From Marthasterias glacialis (Eukaryota; Echinodermata; Asteroidea; Forcipulatida; Asteriidae): a DNA stretch of 64,000 nucleotides. The stretch lies in assembly GCA_911728455.2 (NCBI GenBank), contig OU452230.1, forward strand, positions 13,390,438-13,454,437, written 5' to 3'. Made by a program: the position numbers and the translations under genes. Below the pieces are notes generated by a model. It saw only the letters and a list, made by a program, of their open reading frames with translations, searched no databases and was not told the origin of the DNA. The stretch's first letter is position 1. Each line of letters starts with the position of its first letter. Shown one piece after another: positions 61,301 to 64,000 of this stretch.

Positions 61301-63137
61301 TATGTCCGTTTGCGCATACAGAAACGCTGAAACCGTTTTAAATATGTTGTGTTGAATGAAATTCATTTTTGTTATCACCTAAACTACCTATCACGAAAAA
61401 AAGCCTTCTGCCTAACAAGATTTTACTCTAGTCATAAAAACATATCGGTGGTAGCGAGACAGCAGCCGCCAACATTCTTCCAACACTAACCTTTGAGAGC
61501 GAGCGTACTAAGCTCCAGTAAGATGGCCATGTTGTGATGATCCTTCATCTGGGCATGGTGTAAAAACTCCTCCAAGTGTGTGTTCCACAACTCTAACAGG
61601 AAGCTGAATGTGTTTTCCGTCAGCTGTACATTCAGATAACAGTGTTGGTTTTTGGATGTCAATTGTTAAATACGGTATTGTTTTTTTTTTTAAATGTATT
61701 ATTCAACTTGGTTGTATGTTTTACACTTGTAAGCAAGCAATTGGTTTGGGACAAATGTTCAAACTTCAGGCCATTGGTTTTATTGTGAACATTCCAGAAT
61801 ATTTACACCCCTGTTAGACCCTTGTTGTGGCTTTACAAAAAAATTGATTAGAAAAAAAAACAACACGTTGTTGACGTAAAGGTGGTTATTCCCTCACCTC
61901 TTGAAACAGTTTCTTATCTGGAGCAAGTCTCTTTCCAGCTAATGTCTTAATAACATGGTGGTATGTCAAGAGTGCCCTCTGCTGTTCAAGATGCTCTGGC
62001 TTTCTGATTGCAGACAACAACACGGGGATGAGCTCCGGCCAGTTACGGGGGCAGTCAACACGGGCAACCTTGCTAATGAGGACAGCAAGCTGTGTTGCAA
62101 TGGGACCAACAGGCTCCTGGAAGTTTGTGATTAGCTGCCCCCTGATTTTCACTTTCTCAGCCTCTGCAATTGCACTGAATGGATTTAAATTGGTTTTTAT
62201 GGAACATTTTTATTATTAATAGCCAACAGGGAATTAAGACAGTAAAATTTGTCAGGTGTCATGTTATTGTCATGTTTCTGTATATACTTTGACAACTTGT
62301 TGTTTATATGAATAACGAAAACAAATTGGGAAGATGAATGAACAACTCTTTAGGAAACTGTTATTTATAACCTAAATGTACATGTCAGTGTTGCAGGACT
62401 TGAGTCAAAGACTCGCACTAGAGTTTAAGAAATTCCAATCTTTGTAAATTAATGCCTAAAAAATTACATTTGGCCATCTGCTGGTAAGTTAAGCATCGTA
62501 GTTCCAGTACAAGTTTATACATGTTTCCTTCATCATTCCATTTAGCTCCATTACTGCAGAGAAGTCCATTGGCCAACCCATCTACGATTTAACTAAGCAC
62601 TATGCACATTTTTTGGAGACACTCTAGATACATTTCATCAAACTGCTGTCAAAGTGAAAAGAAATACTTCAACAACAATAACTGAAACTTCACACAGGTT
62701 GGTGACTATCTATTATTCTGAATGTGAAATGTGCCAAGAACCCCGATAACAAGGGAACTCATCCTAAAAGCATTTAACAATATTTTGGGAAGTATAAACA
62801 AAATTCTAATCAAATTGGGAAGAAAAGAATAAATATGTTGCAAATTTCTCCTGTGCTCTGAAATAAGTAACAAAGTATTTCAGTGTTATAATAGTACTTA
62901 CTTTGGTGCGGACTTTCTCCAGTAGCGATCAACACCATTCTTGAAGTAAACAACTGCTAGCCACCTAACGTTATCATCAAGTGCATGATTAGAGAAGATC
63001 GTTTGGAGGACGGTATAGAAACCGGGCTGTGTCTCCCAGGACTTGAGTTGCTGCTCTGCTGGCTTCAAGACTGCTGTATTCTGGCTAGAGGCACGGGTCA
63101 GAGCATCTAGCACAGTCACCACAACAGTAGAATCCAT
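26209..63137 (-). CDS. IPO11: Importin-11 (importin-beta family nuclear import receptor), complete
   Basis: IPO11 is an importin-beta family receptor that carries cargo, notably ubiquitin-charged E2 enzymes such as UBE2E3, and ribosomal protein L12, into the nucleus under RanGTP control. There are 27 coding exons, in transcript order: 62902..63137, 61898..62174, 61491..61623, 60503..60561, 58488..58536, 53646..53716, 52632..52859, 51679..51762, 50467..50544, 47680..47770, 44654..44701, 43989..44094, 43346..43509, 42775..42815, 41575..41640, 40983..41033, 39707..39820, 39201..39316, 38337..38413, 37156..37235, 31109..31189, 30884..30979, 30219..30332, 29367..29488, 27394..27483, 26821..26893, 26209..26367. 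Together they give 967 codons plus TAA; human IPO11 is about 975. The importin-beta N-terminal domain is in exons 1-2, HEAT repeats fill the rest and the C-terminus reads REQLQNFFK. The ATG has A at -3 and G at +4. All introns are GT-AG except the one after exon 13, which is AT-AC. The family call rests on continuous similarity to remembered human IPO11. Confidence 0.96.
26821..26893 (-). CDS. IPO11: IPO11 exon 26
   Basis: An acidic, lysine-ended linker: [20 protein letters not shown] then KRKRK. Fits the MSHLEEPKVTEDEE...DKRKK linker of the human protein. Donor GTGAGT. Confidence 0.88.
27394..27483 (-). CDS. IPO11: IPO11 exon 25
   Basis: Encodes [20 protein letters not shown] then [10 protein letters not shown]. 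Acceptor TCATCAG, donor GTAAGA. Confidence 0.9.
27868..28204. repeat. 20-bp minisatellite
   Basis: Head-to-tail units of TGAGTGTCACATCAGATGCA with variants (GCGTGAG for GCATGAG; shortened TGTCACAGATGCATGAG). Around 17 units. In the IPO11 intron 27484-29366, directly beside a dead reverse-transcriptase fragment. Confidence 0.93.
28205..28650 (+). pseudogene. CR1/L2-like reverse-transcriptase C-terminal relic
   Basis: Interrupted frames encode [15 protein letters not shown] and later [18 protein letters not shown]; this is the same RT tail region as LINE A at 3.83-4.44 kb, with stops and a frameshift. Antisense to IPO11. Confidence 0.65.
28897..28923. repeat. Perfect 13-bp palindrome
   Basis: AGTTTTCGTCTCA, one C, then its exact complement. 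Possibly the centre of a decayed foldback element. Confidence 0.8.
29367..29488 (-). CDS. IPO11: IPO11 exon 24
   Basis: Encodes [20 protein letters not shown] then [25 protein letters not shown] is conserved. Acceptor TTTAG, donor GTAGTA. Confidence 0.94.
29819..29857. repeat. Hairpin with GC-rich loop
   Basis: CCCATATC at 29819-29826 pairs with GATATGGG at 29850-29857, with CTCGGCCTTCAGCCTCG between. The loop is nearly the same as the loop of the large hairpin at 36.2 kb. Confidence 0.7.
30219..30332 (-). CDS. IPO11: IPO11 exon 23
   Basis: Encodes [20 protein letters not shown] then [10 protein letters not shown], matching RYPVVMSTYLGVMGRVLLQN. Acceptor GCCCAG, donor GTACAG. Confidence 0.95.
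30884..30979 (-). CDS. IPO11: IPO11 exon 22
   Basis: Encodes [20 protein letters not shown] then [12 protein letters not shown]. Acceptor CTTCAG, donor GTGAGT. Confidence 0.92.
31109..31189 (-). CDS. IPO11: IPO11 exon 21
   Basis: Encodes [20 protein letters not shown] then GIVIVLK, 27 codons between CTGTAG and GTAGGC. Similarity to human TYAVGLCQSFCELLKEI is moderate, but phase and position fit. Confidence 0.87.
31190..31356. other. IPO11 intron, unique flank of the satellite
   Basis: Ordinary intron sequence between exon 21 and the 43-bp array. The last bases (CATCCACTGCGCTATG) are a degenerate first unit. Confidence 0.5.
31357..36121. repeat. 43-bp minisatellite, 110 units in exact register
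   Basis: Unit in two parts: TGCTGCATGYTGTGCTTATT then TATGSATCTATTTCRCTATG plus TAC. The first ATGTAC is at 31368 and the last at 36098, 4,730 bases apart or exactly 110 x 43. Almost all variation is at three sites: C/T after GCATG, C/G in TATGSATC, A/G in TTCRCT. G at the second site usually goes with G at the third. Edge units are more diverged (CATCCATTGCGC, GTGCATATT), as expected if the middle is homogenised. The array lies in IPO11 intron 31190-37155, antisense. Confidence 0.98.
36135..36325. mobile_element. Large foldback (hairpin) element beside the satellite
   Basis: Perfect 36-bp arms at 36187-36222 and 36238-36273 (GGGCCTGTGAGTGACC... and its complement), around a TCGGCCTTCGGCCTC loop. 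Imperfect pairing extends outward to CATATGGACTGG / CCAGTCCATATG. It starts within 20 bases of the array end. Confidence 0.85.
36327..36602. mobile_element. 276-bp MITE
   Basis: Perfect 14-bp inverted ends TTATAACACACCTC and GAGGTGTGTTATAA. It abuts the hairpin, and the two may be parts of one composite element. Confidence 0.65.
36690..36976 (-). repeat. tRNA-derived SINE, family 2
   Basis: Minus-strand head GTGTCGTGGCCGAGCAGTC, box B GGGTTCGAGTCTC. The tail side has TTATATAGCGCACATATTT, common at the ends of such repeats. Confidence 0.7.
37156..37235 (-). CDS. IPO11: IPO11 exon 20
   Basis: Encodes (E)[19 protein letters not shown] then GPNEFMQ. Acceptor CTTTCAG, donor GTACAT. It precedes the satellite-bearing intron. 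Confidence 0.92.
37495..37640 (-). repeat. tRNA-derived SINE, family 1
   Basis: Minus strand: GGCTGGATAGCTCAGTTGGT (box A) and GGTTCAAATCC (box B), then TCAATTTTTCTTTGTTCACC. The head is well preserved, but there is no acceptor-stem closure. Confidence 0.8.
37799..38065. repeat. Inverted pair of family 1 SINE copies
   Basis: A plus-strand SINE (head near 37931, tail to 38065) lies beside a reversed tail (37799-37895). Arms of about 90 bases share AAGCAATAAACCAC and TTTTGGGGTGAAC, so the transcript could fold into a long hairpin. Confidence 0.75.
38337..38413 (-). CDS. IPO11: IPO11 exon 19
   Basis: Encodes (W)[18 protein letters not shown] then GNMPSLL. Acceptor TATCAG, donor GTAAGA. Confidence 0.92.
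39201..39316 (-). CDS. IPO11: IPO11 exon 18
   Basis: Encodes [19 protein letters not shown](W), an IPO11 signature. Acceptor TACTAG, donor GTATGT. Confidence 0.96.
39707..39820 (-). CDS. IPO11: IPO11 exon 17
   Basis: Encodes [20 protein letters not shown] then [18 protein letters not shown]. Acceptor TGTTCAG, donor GTAAGC. Confidence 0.96.
39909..40775. mobile_element. 867-bp TIR element with 9-bp target duplication
   Basis: Flanked by the exact direct repeat GGTCTACCG (39900-39908 and 40776-40784). Ends are inverted repeats starting TAGCCCAGGTAGGACGT and extending about 60 bases. Each end contains a sub-palindrome (AGGACGTTAGT ... ACTAACGTCCT). The interior is CpG-rich with a further inverted pair (GATCGACCAATAGC). 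A 9-bp duplication with long ends suggests Mutator- or Merlin-type mobilisation. It makes up three quarters of IPO11 intron 39821-40982. Confidence 0.88.
40983..41033 (-). CDS. IPO11: IPO11 exon 16
   Basis: Encodes [17 protein letters not shown], matching MHVLHVLSCVIERVNMQ. Acceptor CTCTCAG, donor GTAAGG. Confidence 0.94.
41575..41640 (-). CDS. IPO11: IPO11 exon 15
   Basis: Encodes [20 protein letters not shown] then TK. Acceptor CTTCCAG, donor GTAAGC, 22 codons. Confidence 0.95.
41975..42040 (-). repeat. Fragment of the 51.9/54.0-kb repeat family
   Basis: Minus strand TTAACCAGTTGCCGTTGGG and CCCGTCCAGCCTGATAGG match the left end of the copies at 51939 and 53997. Confidence 0.55.
42775..42815 (-). 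CDS. IPO11: IPO11 exon 14
   Basis: A 41-base exon following the AC 3' splice site; encodes (A)[13 protein letters not shown]. Donor GTGAGT. Matches TVDDFEFRTDQFLP. Confidence 0.93.
42816..43345 (-). other. IPO11: U12-type AT-AC intron of IPO11
   Basis: A 530-base intron. The 5' end is ATATCCTTA (AT-AC minor class consensus ATATCCTTT). A perfect minor branch site TTCCTTAAT (consensus TTCCTTRAY) lies at 42825-42833, with its branch A about 10 bases from the 3' end, which is GGCAC and not AG. Joining at these ends gives QTLKIAVDDFEF, matching TLKLTVDDFEF in human. There is no polypyrimidine tract and no AG between branch site and exon. These are the textbook features of minor-spliceosome introns. 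Confidence 0.93.
43346..43509 (-). CDS. IPO11: IPO11 exon 13 (ends at an AT-AC intron)
   Basis: Encodes [20 protein letters not shown], the most conserved IPO11 segment, through [10 protein letters not shown]. The exon must end after ATTG at 43346, where the intron begins ATATCCTT. No usable GT donor exists: the first GT follows an in-frame stop. Confidence 0.93.
43989..44094 (-). CDS. IPO11: IPO11 exon 12
   Basis: Encodes (V)[19 protein letters not shown] then [10 protein letters not shown], strongly conserved. Acceptor ATTTCAG, donor GTGAGT, two-base remainder. Confidence 0.95.
44140..44290. mobile_element. 151-bp foldback MITE
   Basis: Perfect 26-bp inverted ends (AATAAGGGACAGGTTTGTGG... 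at 44140-44165 and complement at 44265-44290). The interior is also largely self-complementary (GAACTGAC / GTCAGTTC). Shares GGTTTGYGG and GACACCATGT with the 53570 hairpin. Confidence 0.85.
44654..44701 (-). CDS. IPO11: IPO11 exon 11
   Basis: A 48-base exon encoding (G)[15 protein letters not shown], matching GPTNVEDMNALLIKDA. Acceptor ATTGCAG, donor GTCAGT. Confidence 0.87.
44702..46440. other. IPO11 intron, nothing recognised
   Basis: First part of the 44702-47679 intron: AT-rich, no gene, no clear repeat until 46.45 kb. Confidence 0.35.
46450..46735. repeat. Repeat family R, copy 1 (with inner hairpin)
   Basis: Direct repeat of 48105-48375, starting with GAAATACAACCAGTGGAACC. Contains the inverted pair TGGTCCGCCATCTTGTAGA / CTACAAAATGGCGGACCA and ends with a CCCTTTAAAT block. 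Confidence 0.8.
46740..46945. repeat. Inverted relative of 22.84-23.27 kb
   Basis: ACTAGTGAAAGTCATAAGTG and GAACTGCTATGCAGCAG recur reversed near 22.86-22.92 kb. Unknown class. Confidence 0.55.
47680..47770 (-). CDS. IPO11: IPO11 exon 10
   Basis: Encodes [20 protein letters not shown] then [10 protein letters not shown]. Acceptor TTTACAG, donor GTATGT, one-base remainder. Confidence 0.93.
48105..48375. repeat. Repeat family R, copy 2
   Basis: Same order of blocks as 46450-46735, including the inner inverted pair around CCGCCATCTTG-like and AAAATGGCGGACC motifs (CCACCATCTTG in this copy). Confidence 0.8.
48454..48624 (+). mobile_element. R4/Dong-like LINE, 3' terminal fragment (copy 2a)
   Basis: Matches the end of the nuclease ORF and 3' UTR of 55168-55342 and sits between AAT repeats (48438-48453) and AATAATAGTAATT. 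Confidence 0.8.
48677..49640 (+). pseudogene. R4/Dong-like LINE, reverse transcriptase and post-RT fragment (copy 2b)
   Basis: Encodes [19 protein letters not shown] and other RT blocks parallel to 57303-57836. The catalytic box is ruined (FMDIL where copy 4 has FIDDL) and there are several frame breaks. It extends past the RT ([16 protein letters not shown]) into a region missing from copy 4. It lies just after copy 2a, separated by an A/G-rich stretch. Confidence 0.8.
49760..49985 (+). repeat. tRNA-derived SINE, family 4
   Basis: tRNA-like box A region GGGTCAGTGGTTTCATTCC and box B GGTTCCAATCCCGG, then GGGTTTTCCCCATTTGGGG and a final AAATAAATAAATAAA tail. Confidence 0.65.
50467..50544 (-). 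CDS. IPO11: IPO11 exon 9
   Basis: Encodes [20 protein letters not shown] then WKFTLR. The W..DPEGF and WK..LRPC block is diagnostic for importin-11. Acceptor TTTGTCAG, donor GTGAGT. Confidence 0.95.
50860..50995 (-). repeat. Decayed SINE, family 2
   Basis: Minus strand TGTCATGGCTGAGTGTTCTA and CTTGTGTCCTTGAGTGAGAC correspond to the family 2 head and tail; box B is lost. Confidence 0.5.
51679..51762 (-). CDS. IPO11: IPO11 exon 8
   Basis: Encodes [17 protein letters not shown], matching ICRRLVSHYFLLTEE. Acceptor CATAG, donor GTGAGC, 28 codons. Confidence 0.92.
51939..52325 (+). repeat. Interspersed repeat, family A
   Basis: Shares long blocks with 53997-54415: CCAGTTGCTGCCGGGA, GTACCACTGACACAAAGAAA, CCCTGACTTGACAATGCC, GTGAATTGCAAAAC. 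Its end resembles the TIR element at 1644-2221. In the IPO11 intron 51763-52631. Confidence 0.7.
52632..52859 (-). CDS. IPO11: IPO11 exon 7
   Basis: Encodes [20 protein letters not shown] then [15 protein letters not shown], a highly conserved IPO11 block. Ends NDAQK at donor GTCAGA. 76 codons, phase 0 to 0. Confidence 0.94.
53570..53614. repeat. Perfect 21-bp hairpin
   Basis: GGTTTGCGGAGACACCATGT plus A, loop CAA, then exact complement. It resembles the terminal and inner sequence of the 151-bp foldback at 44140-44290. Confidence 0.85.
53646..53716 (-). CDS. IPO11: IPO11 exon 6
   Basis: Encodes [17 protein letters not shown], matching CRDRLEKTIILFTK. The acceptor TATATAG is followed by GAG, so a second AG three bases inside would remove one codon; either keeps frame. 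Donor GTAAGT. Confidence 0.85.
53997..54415 (+). repeat. Interspersed repeat, family A
   Basis: Second good copy, with GAACAAAAGGACAAAGGTCT near its right end. In the 4.8-kb IPO11 intron 53717-58487. Confidence 0.7.
54653..54675. repeat. (AAT)n tract before R4/Dong-like copy 3
   Basis: About seven AAT triplets directly preceding nuclease-coding sequence. Confidence 0.9.
54676..55342 (+). mobile_element. R4/Dong-like LINE, 3' part with restriction-like endonuclease (copy 3)
   Basis: 5'-truncated copy. The ORF continues from the AAT tract and ends at 55259; the 3' UTR runs to GATATCGTGAAATAATAAT. It is bounded on both sides by AAT repeats, which are the known target of Dong-type elements. Confidence 0.85.
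54690..55259 (+). CDS. Restriction-like endonuclease domain ORF fragment (R4/Dong-like)
   Basis: 189 codons, open. A CCHC zinc knuckle at residues 2-19 (C2, C5, H14, C19) is followed by the RLE core: [10 protein letters not shown] (PD at 87-88) and [11 protein letters not shown] (D103), the PD...D/E signature of nucleases placed after the RT in R2/R4-type LINEs, where they cut target DNA for primed reverse transcription. The reading frame is open upstream into the AAT tract, so the ATG is not a true start. It is intact in sequence but is a fragment of a larger protein. Confidence 0.85.
   Translation: MCRMCNKAEETVFHIVSECSKMAQMEYKGRHDKLAKVIHWDLCKKYGVQVHAKWYDHVPEKVVEIDEVKILWDFNIQTDHVIEHRRPDVVVLDKTKKMCHIIDIAVPGDIRVASKEMEKIEKYQDLARELRKIWQVKVKVVPVVVGALGTIPKALEKHLDQIGTTVRVDLLQKAALLGTARILRKTLEI
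55343..55395. repeat. (AAT)n tract between copies 3 and 4
   Basis: About 17 triplets with one AAT-to-TAT interruption. It separates the 3' end of one R4/Dong-like copy from the 5' end of the next. Confidence 0.95.
55396..57845 (+). mobile_element. R4/Dong-like LINE, 5' and RT part (copy 4), 3'-broken
   Basis: Begins ATGGTGGCGAGACAAGGAGC right after the AAT tract. Holds a leader, a Myb-like N-terminal region, a broken linker and the RT, and stops inside the post-RT block (YLGVLESD). No nuclease end follows. It lies antisense in IPO11 intron 53717-58487. Confidence 0.8.
55781..56372 (+). pseudogene. R4/Dong-like N-terminal region with Myb/SANT-like domain, frameshifted
   Basis: Two frames join near 55965: ...[16 protein letters not shown] and [20 protein letters not shown], then [20 protein letters not shown], together a tryptophan-spaced Myb-like DNA-binding domain, followed by an acidic stretch ([12 protein letters not shown]). 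A stop and a +1 shift lie at the join. R2/R4-type LINEs use N-terminal Myb or zinc-finger domains for target binding. Confidence 0.65.
57132..57863 (+). CDS. Reverse transcriptase ORF fragment (R4/Dong-like)
   Basis: 243 codons. RT motifs in order: [11 protein letters not shown] (about 11-21), [13 protein letters not shown] (about 62-74), [15 protein letters not shown] (about 113-127) and catalytic [11 protein letters not shown] (about 158-168), then YRYLGVLE. About 25 bases are lost at YDM/VCLDM compared with copy 2b. The last few codons (SDHLCK) run into unrelated sequence. Upstream frames are broken, so this is a degraded element, not a host gene. Confidence 0.8.
   Translation: MPVMYKLLTSMIAEDLYRHMDDHHLFPEEQNGCKKWSRGTKDQLIIDKAVLKDCRSRKTNLTMAWIDYKKAYDMVCLDMVGVADAVKRLLSESMKPWRMNLTANNDSLGKICIRRGIFQDDSLSPLLFVLASMPLSMILRKVSTGYVMKRDGCKINHLLFIDDLKMFAKNEAEMNSLVQTVRIFSDDIGMQFGLEKCVSMTMKRGKRVHSNGIALPDGAQMRALGEEDSYRYLGVLESDHLCK
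57967..58106 (+). pseudogene. LINE (RTE-like?) C-terminal scrap with ATG/GAT repeats
   Basis: Encodes [20 protein letters not shown] then VACTAAK and a stop, followed directly by GATGATGATGTTGATGATG. The A.DR..W....C pattern and short-repeat tail resemble RTE-type LINE ends. Confidence 0.5.
58488..58536 (-). CDS. IPO11: IPO11 exon 5
   Basis: A 49-base exon encoding [16 protein letters not shown] between TTTGTCAG and GTAAGT. It fits the GIFERLKQFLE helix and keeps phase on both sides. Confidence 0.83.
58685..58872 (-). repeat. tRNA-derived SINE, family 1 (longest copy)
   Basis: Minus strand: leader AATAGGGAAACCGCC, head GGGCTAGTAGCTCAGCTGG, box B GGTTCAAATTC, then TTTTCTTTGTGCAACCCC and a conserved end GTGGTTTATTACTTGAT. 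About 185 bp. Confidence 0.75.
59798..59839. repeat. Perfect 18-bp hairpin
   Basis: GTATACTCTGCTCGTCTT (59798-59815), loop CTCCTA, complement at 59822-59839, followed by GCTCGAAACATCG. Probably part of a retroelement terminal region. Confidence 0.7.
60085..60395 (+). repeat. Repeat homologous, inverted, to 1.90-2.23 kb
   Basis: CAATGTTTATCATTGTATTT, CAGCATACCATGGCCAATAA and CAGCCAGGGCTTACAGCCAA recur reversed at 2050-2150. It belongs to the same family as the TIR element at 1644-2221. Confidence 0.75.
60503..60561 (-). CDS. IPO11: IPO11 exon 4
   Basis: Encodes (V)[19 protein letters not shown]; matches VLRKLTVNGFVEPHKN of human IPO11. Acceptor TTTGCAG, donor GTGAGT. Confidence 0.9.
61491..61623 (-). 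CDS. IPO11: IPO11 exon 3
   Basis: Acceptor GTACAG. Encodes [20 protein letters not shown] and ends STLALK with a one-base remainder before GTTAGT. Aligns with the IYNFACSLWNHHTDTFL region of the human protein. Confidence 0.88.
61898..62174 (-). CDS. IPO11: IPO11 exon 2
   Basis: The acceptor CCATTCAG at 62175 is the one that restores frame (split codon AAT). Encodes [20 protein letters not shown] then PELIPVLL, and ends KKLFQE before GTGAGG. Confidence 0.94.
62902..63137 (-). CDS. IPO11: IPO11 exon 1 (start codon, importin-beta N-terminal domain)
   Basis: Starts [20 protein letters not shown]; contains [18 protein letters not shown] and [18 protein letters not shown], the classic importin-beta N-terminal (IBN_N) signature that binds Ran. 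Donor GTAAGT leaves a two-base remainder. Confidence 0.96.
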
Positions 63138-63227
63138 GATGTTTAGGTCGTTCGGCAGATGAATTGACTTGTGTACAGTTACAGCAGAAACAATGGTAGT
63201 AGAGGGCAGGCTGTTTGGTTGGCAATA
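63138..63227 (-). other. IPO11: IPO11 5' UTR segment
   Basis: A strong acceptor (TTATTTCAG) lies just above 63227, so the start-codon exon probably begins there, with an untranslated first exon further up. A possible donor GTGAGT at 63496-63501 would end that first exon. Inference from splice-site motifs only. Confidence 0.4.
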
Positions 63228-64000
63228 CTGAAATAAAAATGATTTTCAAGTATTAGTGCTAAGGATGTTACTGTTCATTCATCATAACACAATTAATGTA
63301 CATATGTATCTTTAACTTTGGTTTTTAAAGGCTAATGATGTTAAACATGTTGACCATTAGCATTGCAAATGTATAAGTGCTGATTGAGCCACATAAAATA
63401 AATTTAAAATGAAATTCTTAAATAGGCCTACCACTTGAATTTAGAAGCGCTAATGAGTGACTTTAAATACCCGCATGTCAGACAAACATTCTACCACTCA
63501 CTCGATCACCGAAACACGATCCGCGCACCAGACCAGTAGTACAGTACATGCGTGTGAACAGAAAACACTGACAATGGCTACATCAGTCATCAGTGAAATT
63601 TGTCGCATTGTCCAGAACCCCAGTAGGCCTACTTGCTTCTACTTTTACTTTTACTTTAGCATTAATAATTATGTGGAGTGCCATTAAAACAAATTCATCC
63701 ATGTTGGACTATGCTTATTTCCCTTTTTAAAAATAATTCTTCCTGAGGAATTGGTTTTTAAACTAAAACGTTCTGGCCGGAACTCTCGCGTACATATGCC
63801 ACGAGAAAATAAAATGGCATTCCATGAGTTAGCGCTAGTGGGCGGGCATGGACATGCAATATGGCTTATTTTTTCTATTTTGTTTAAATACTTTGTAATA
63901 ACTCAATCAAAAACAAAGCACCTGTTTTTAATCGAATTACAAAATAAAACTAAAAGCCTAGTACTAGTAATACTACCCACTACTCACTAGTATACCGGTA
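63228..64000. other. Region upstream of IPO11
   Basis: Holds the presumed IPO11 leader and promoter. I see no clear TATA box and no recognisable gene. Short ORFs here show no family similarity. Confidence 0.3.

Noticed and set aside
63457-63687. Start of a neighbouring gene on the plus strand
   Set aside because: No recognisable domain, no splice continuation and Ser/Thr-rich low similarity; the region is more likely IPO11 promoter or leader.

Overview
This is animal nuclear DNA. Two conserved protein genes are split into many small exons with GT-AG introns, there are no bacterial-style operons, and introns and spacer are full of LINE, SINE and inverted-repeat transposon debris. R4/Dong-like and CR1/L2-like LINEs, several tRNA-derived SINE families and full-length metazoan orthologues fit a deuterostome invertebrate. 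My best guess is an echinoderm, inferred from repeat style and not proven.

Left third, plus strand: the last 13 coding exons (1-16660) of the mitochondrial ribosome-recycling GTPase EF-G2 (GFM2). The N-terminal part of the G domain lies upstream of the window. Its largest intron (3000-8057) holds a CR1/L2-like LINE inserted into another CR1/L2-like LINE, which creates an 898-codon chimeric ORF. Other introns hold inverted-repeat elements, SINEs and an R4/Dong-like fragment.

Middle (16.7-26.2 kb): intergenic. I see no gene. It contains a 1,596-bp element with TTAA at both ends nested in an older SINE, plus foldback elements and MITEs.

Right two thirds, minus strand: a complete importin-11 gene (IPO11), start codon at 63137 and stop at 26209, in 27 coding exons (967 codons plus stop). 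All junctions keep frame. One intron (42816-43345) is not GT-AG: it has the AT-AC ends, 5' site and branch site of a U12-type (minor spliceosome) intron. Another intron (31190-37155) contains a 4.7-kb minisatellite whose 43-bp unit repeats exactly 110 times with no net length change. Because the unit lacks stop codons and 43 is not divisible by 3, all three forward frames are open for about 1,600 codons, a strong trap for gene finders.

The two genes are convergent. GFM2 acts in mitochondria, where it splits ribosomes after termination; IPO11 is a nuclear import receptor. I see no functional link between them. The most notable items are the minor intron, the phase-locked satellite, the set of R4/Dong-like insertions all abutting TAA microsatellites, and several transposons with clear target-site evidence.
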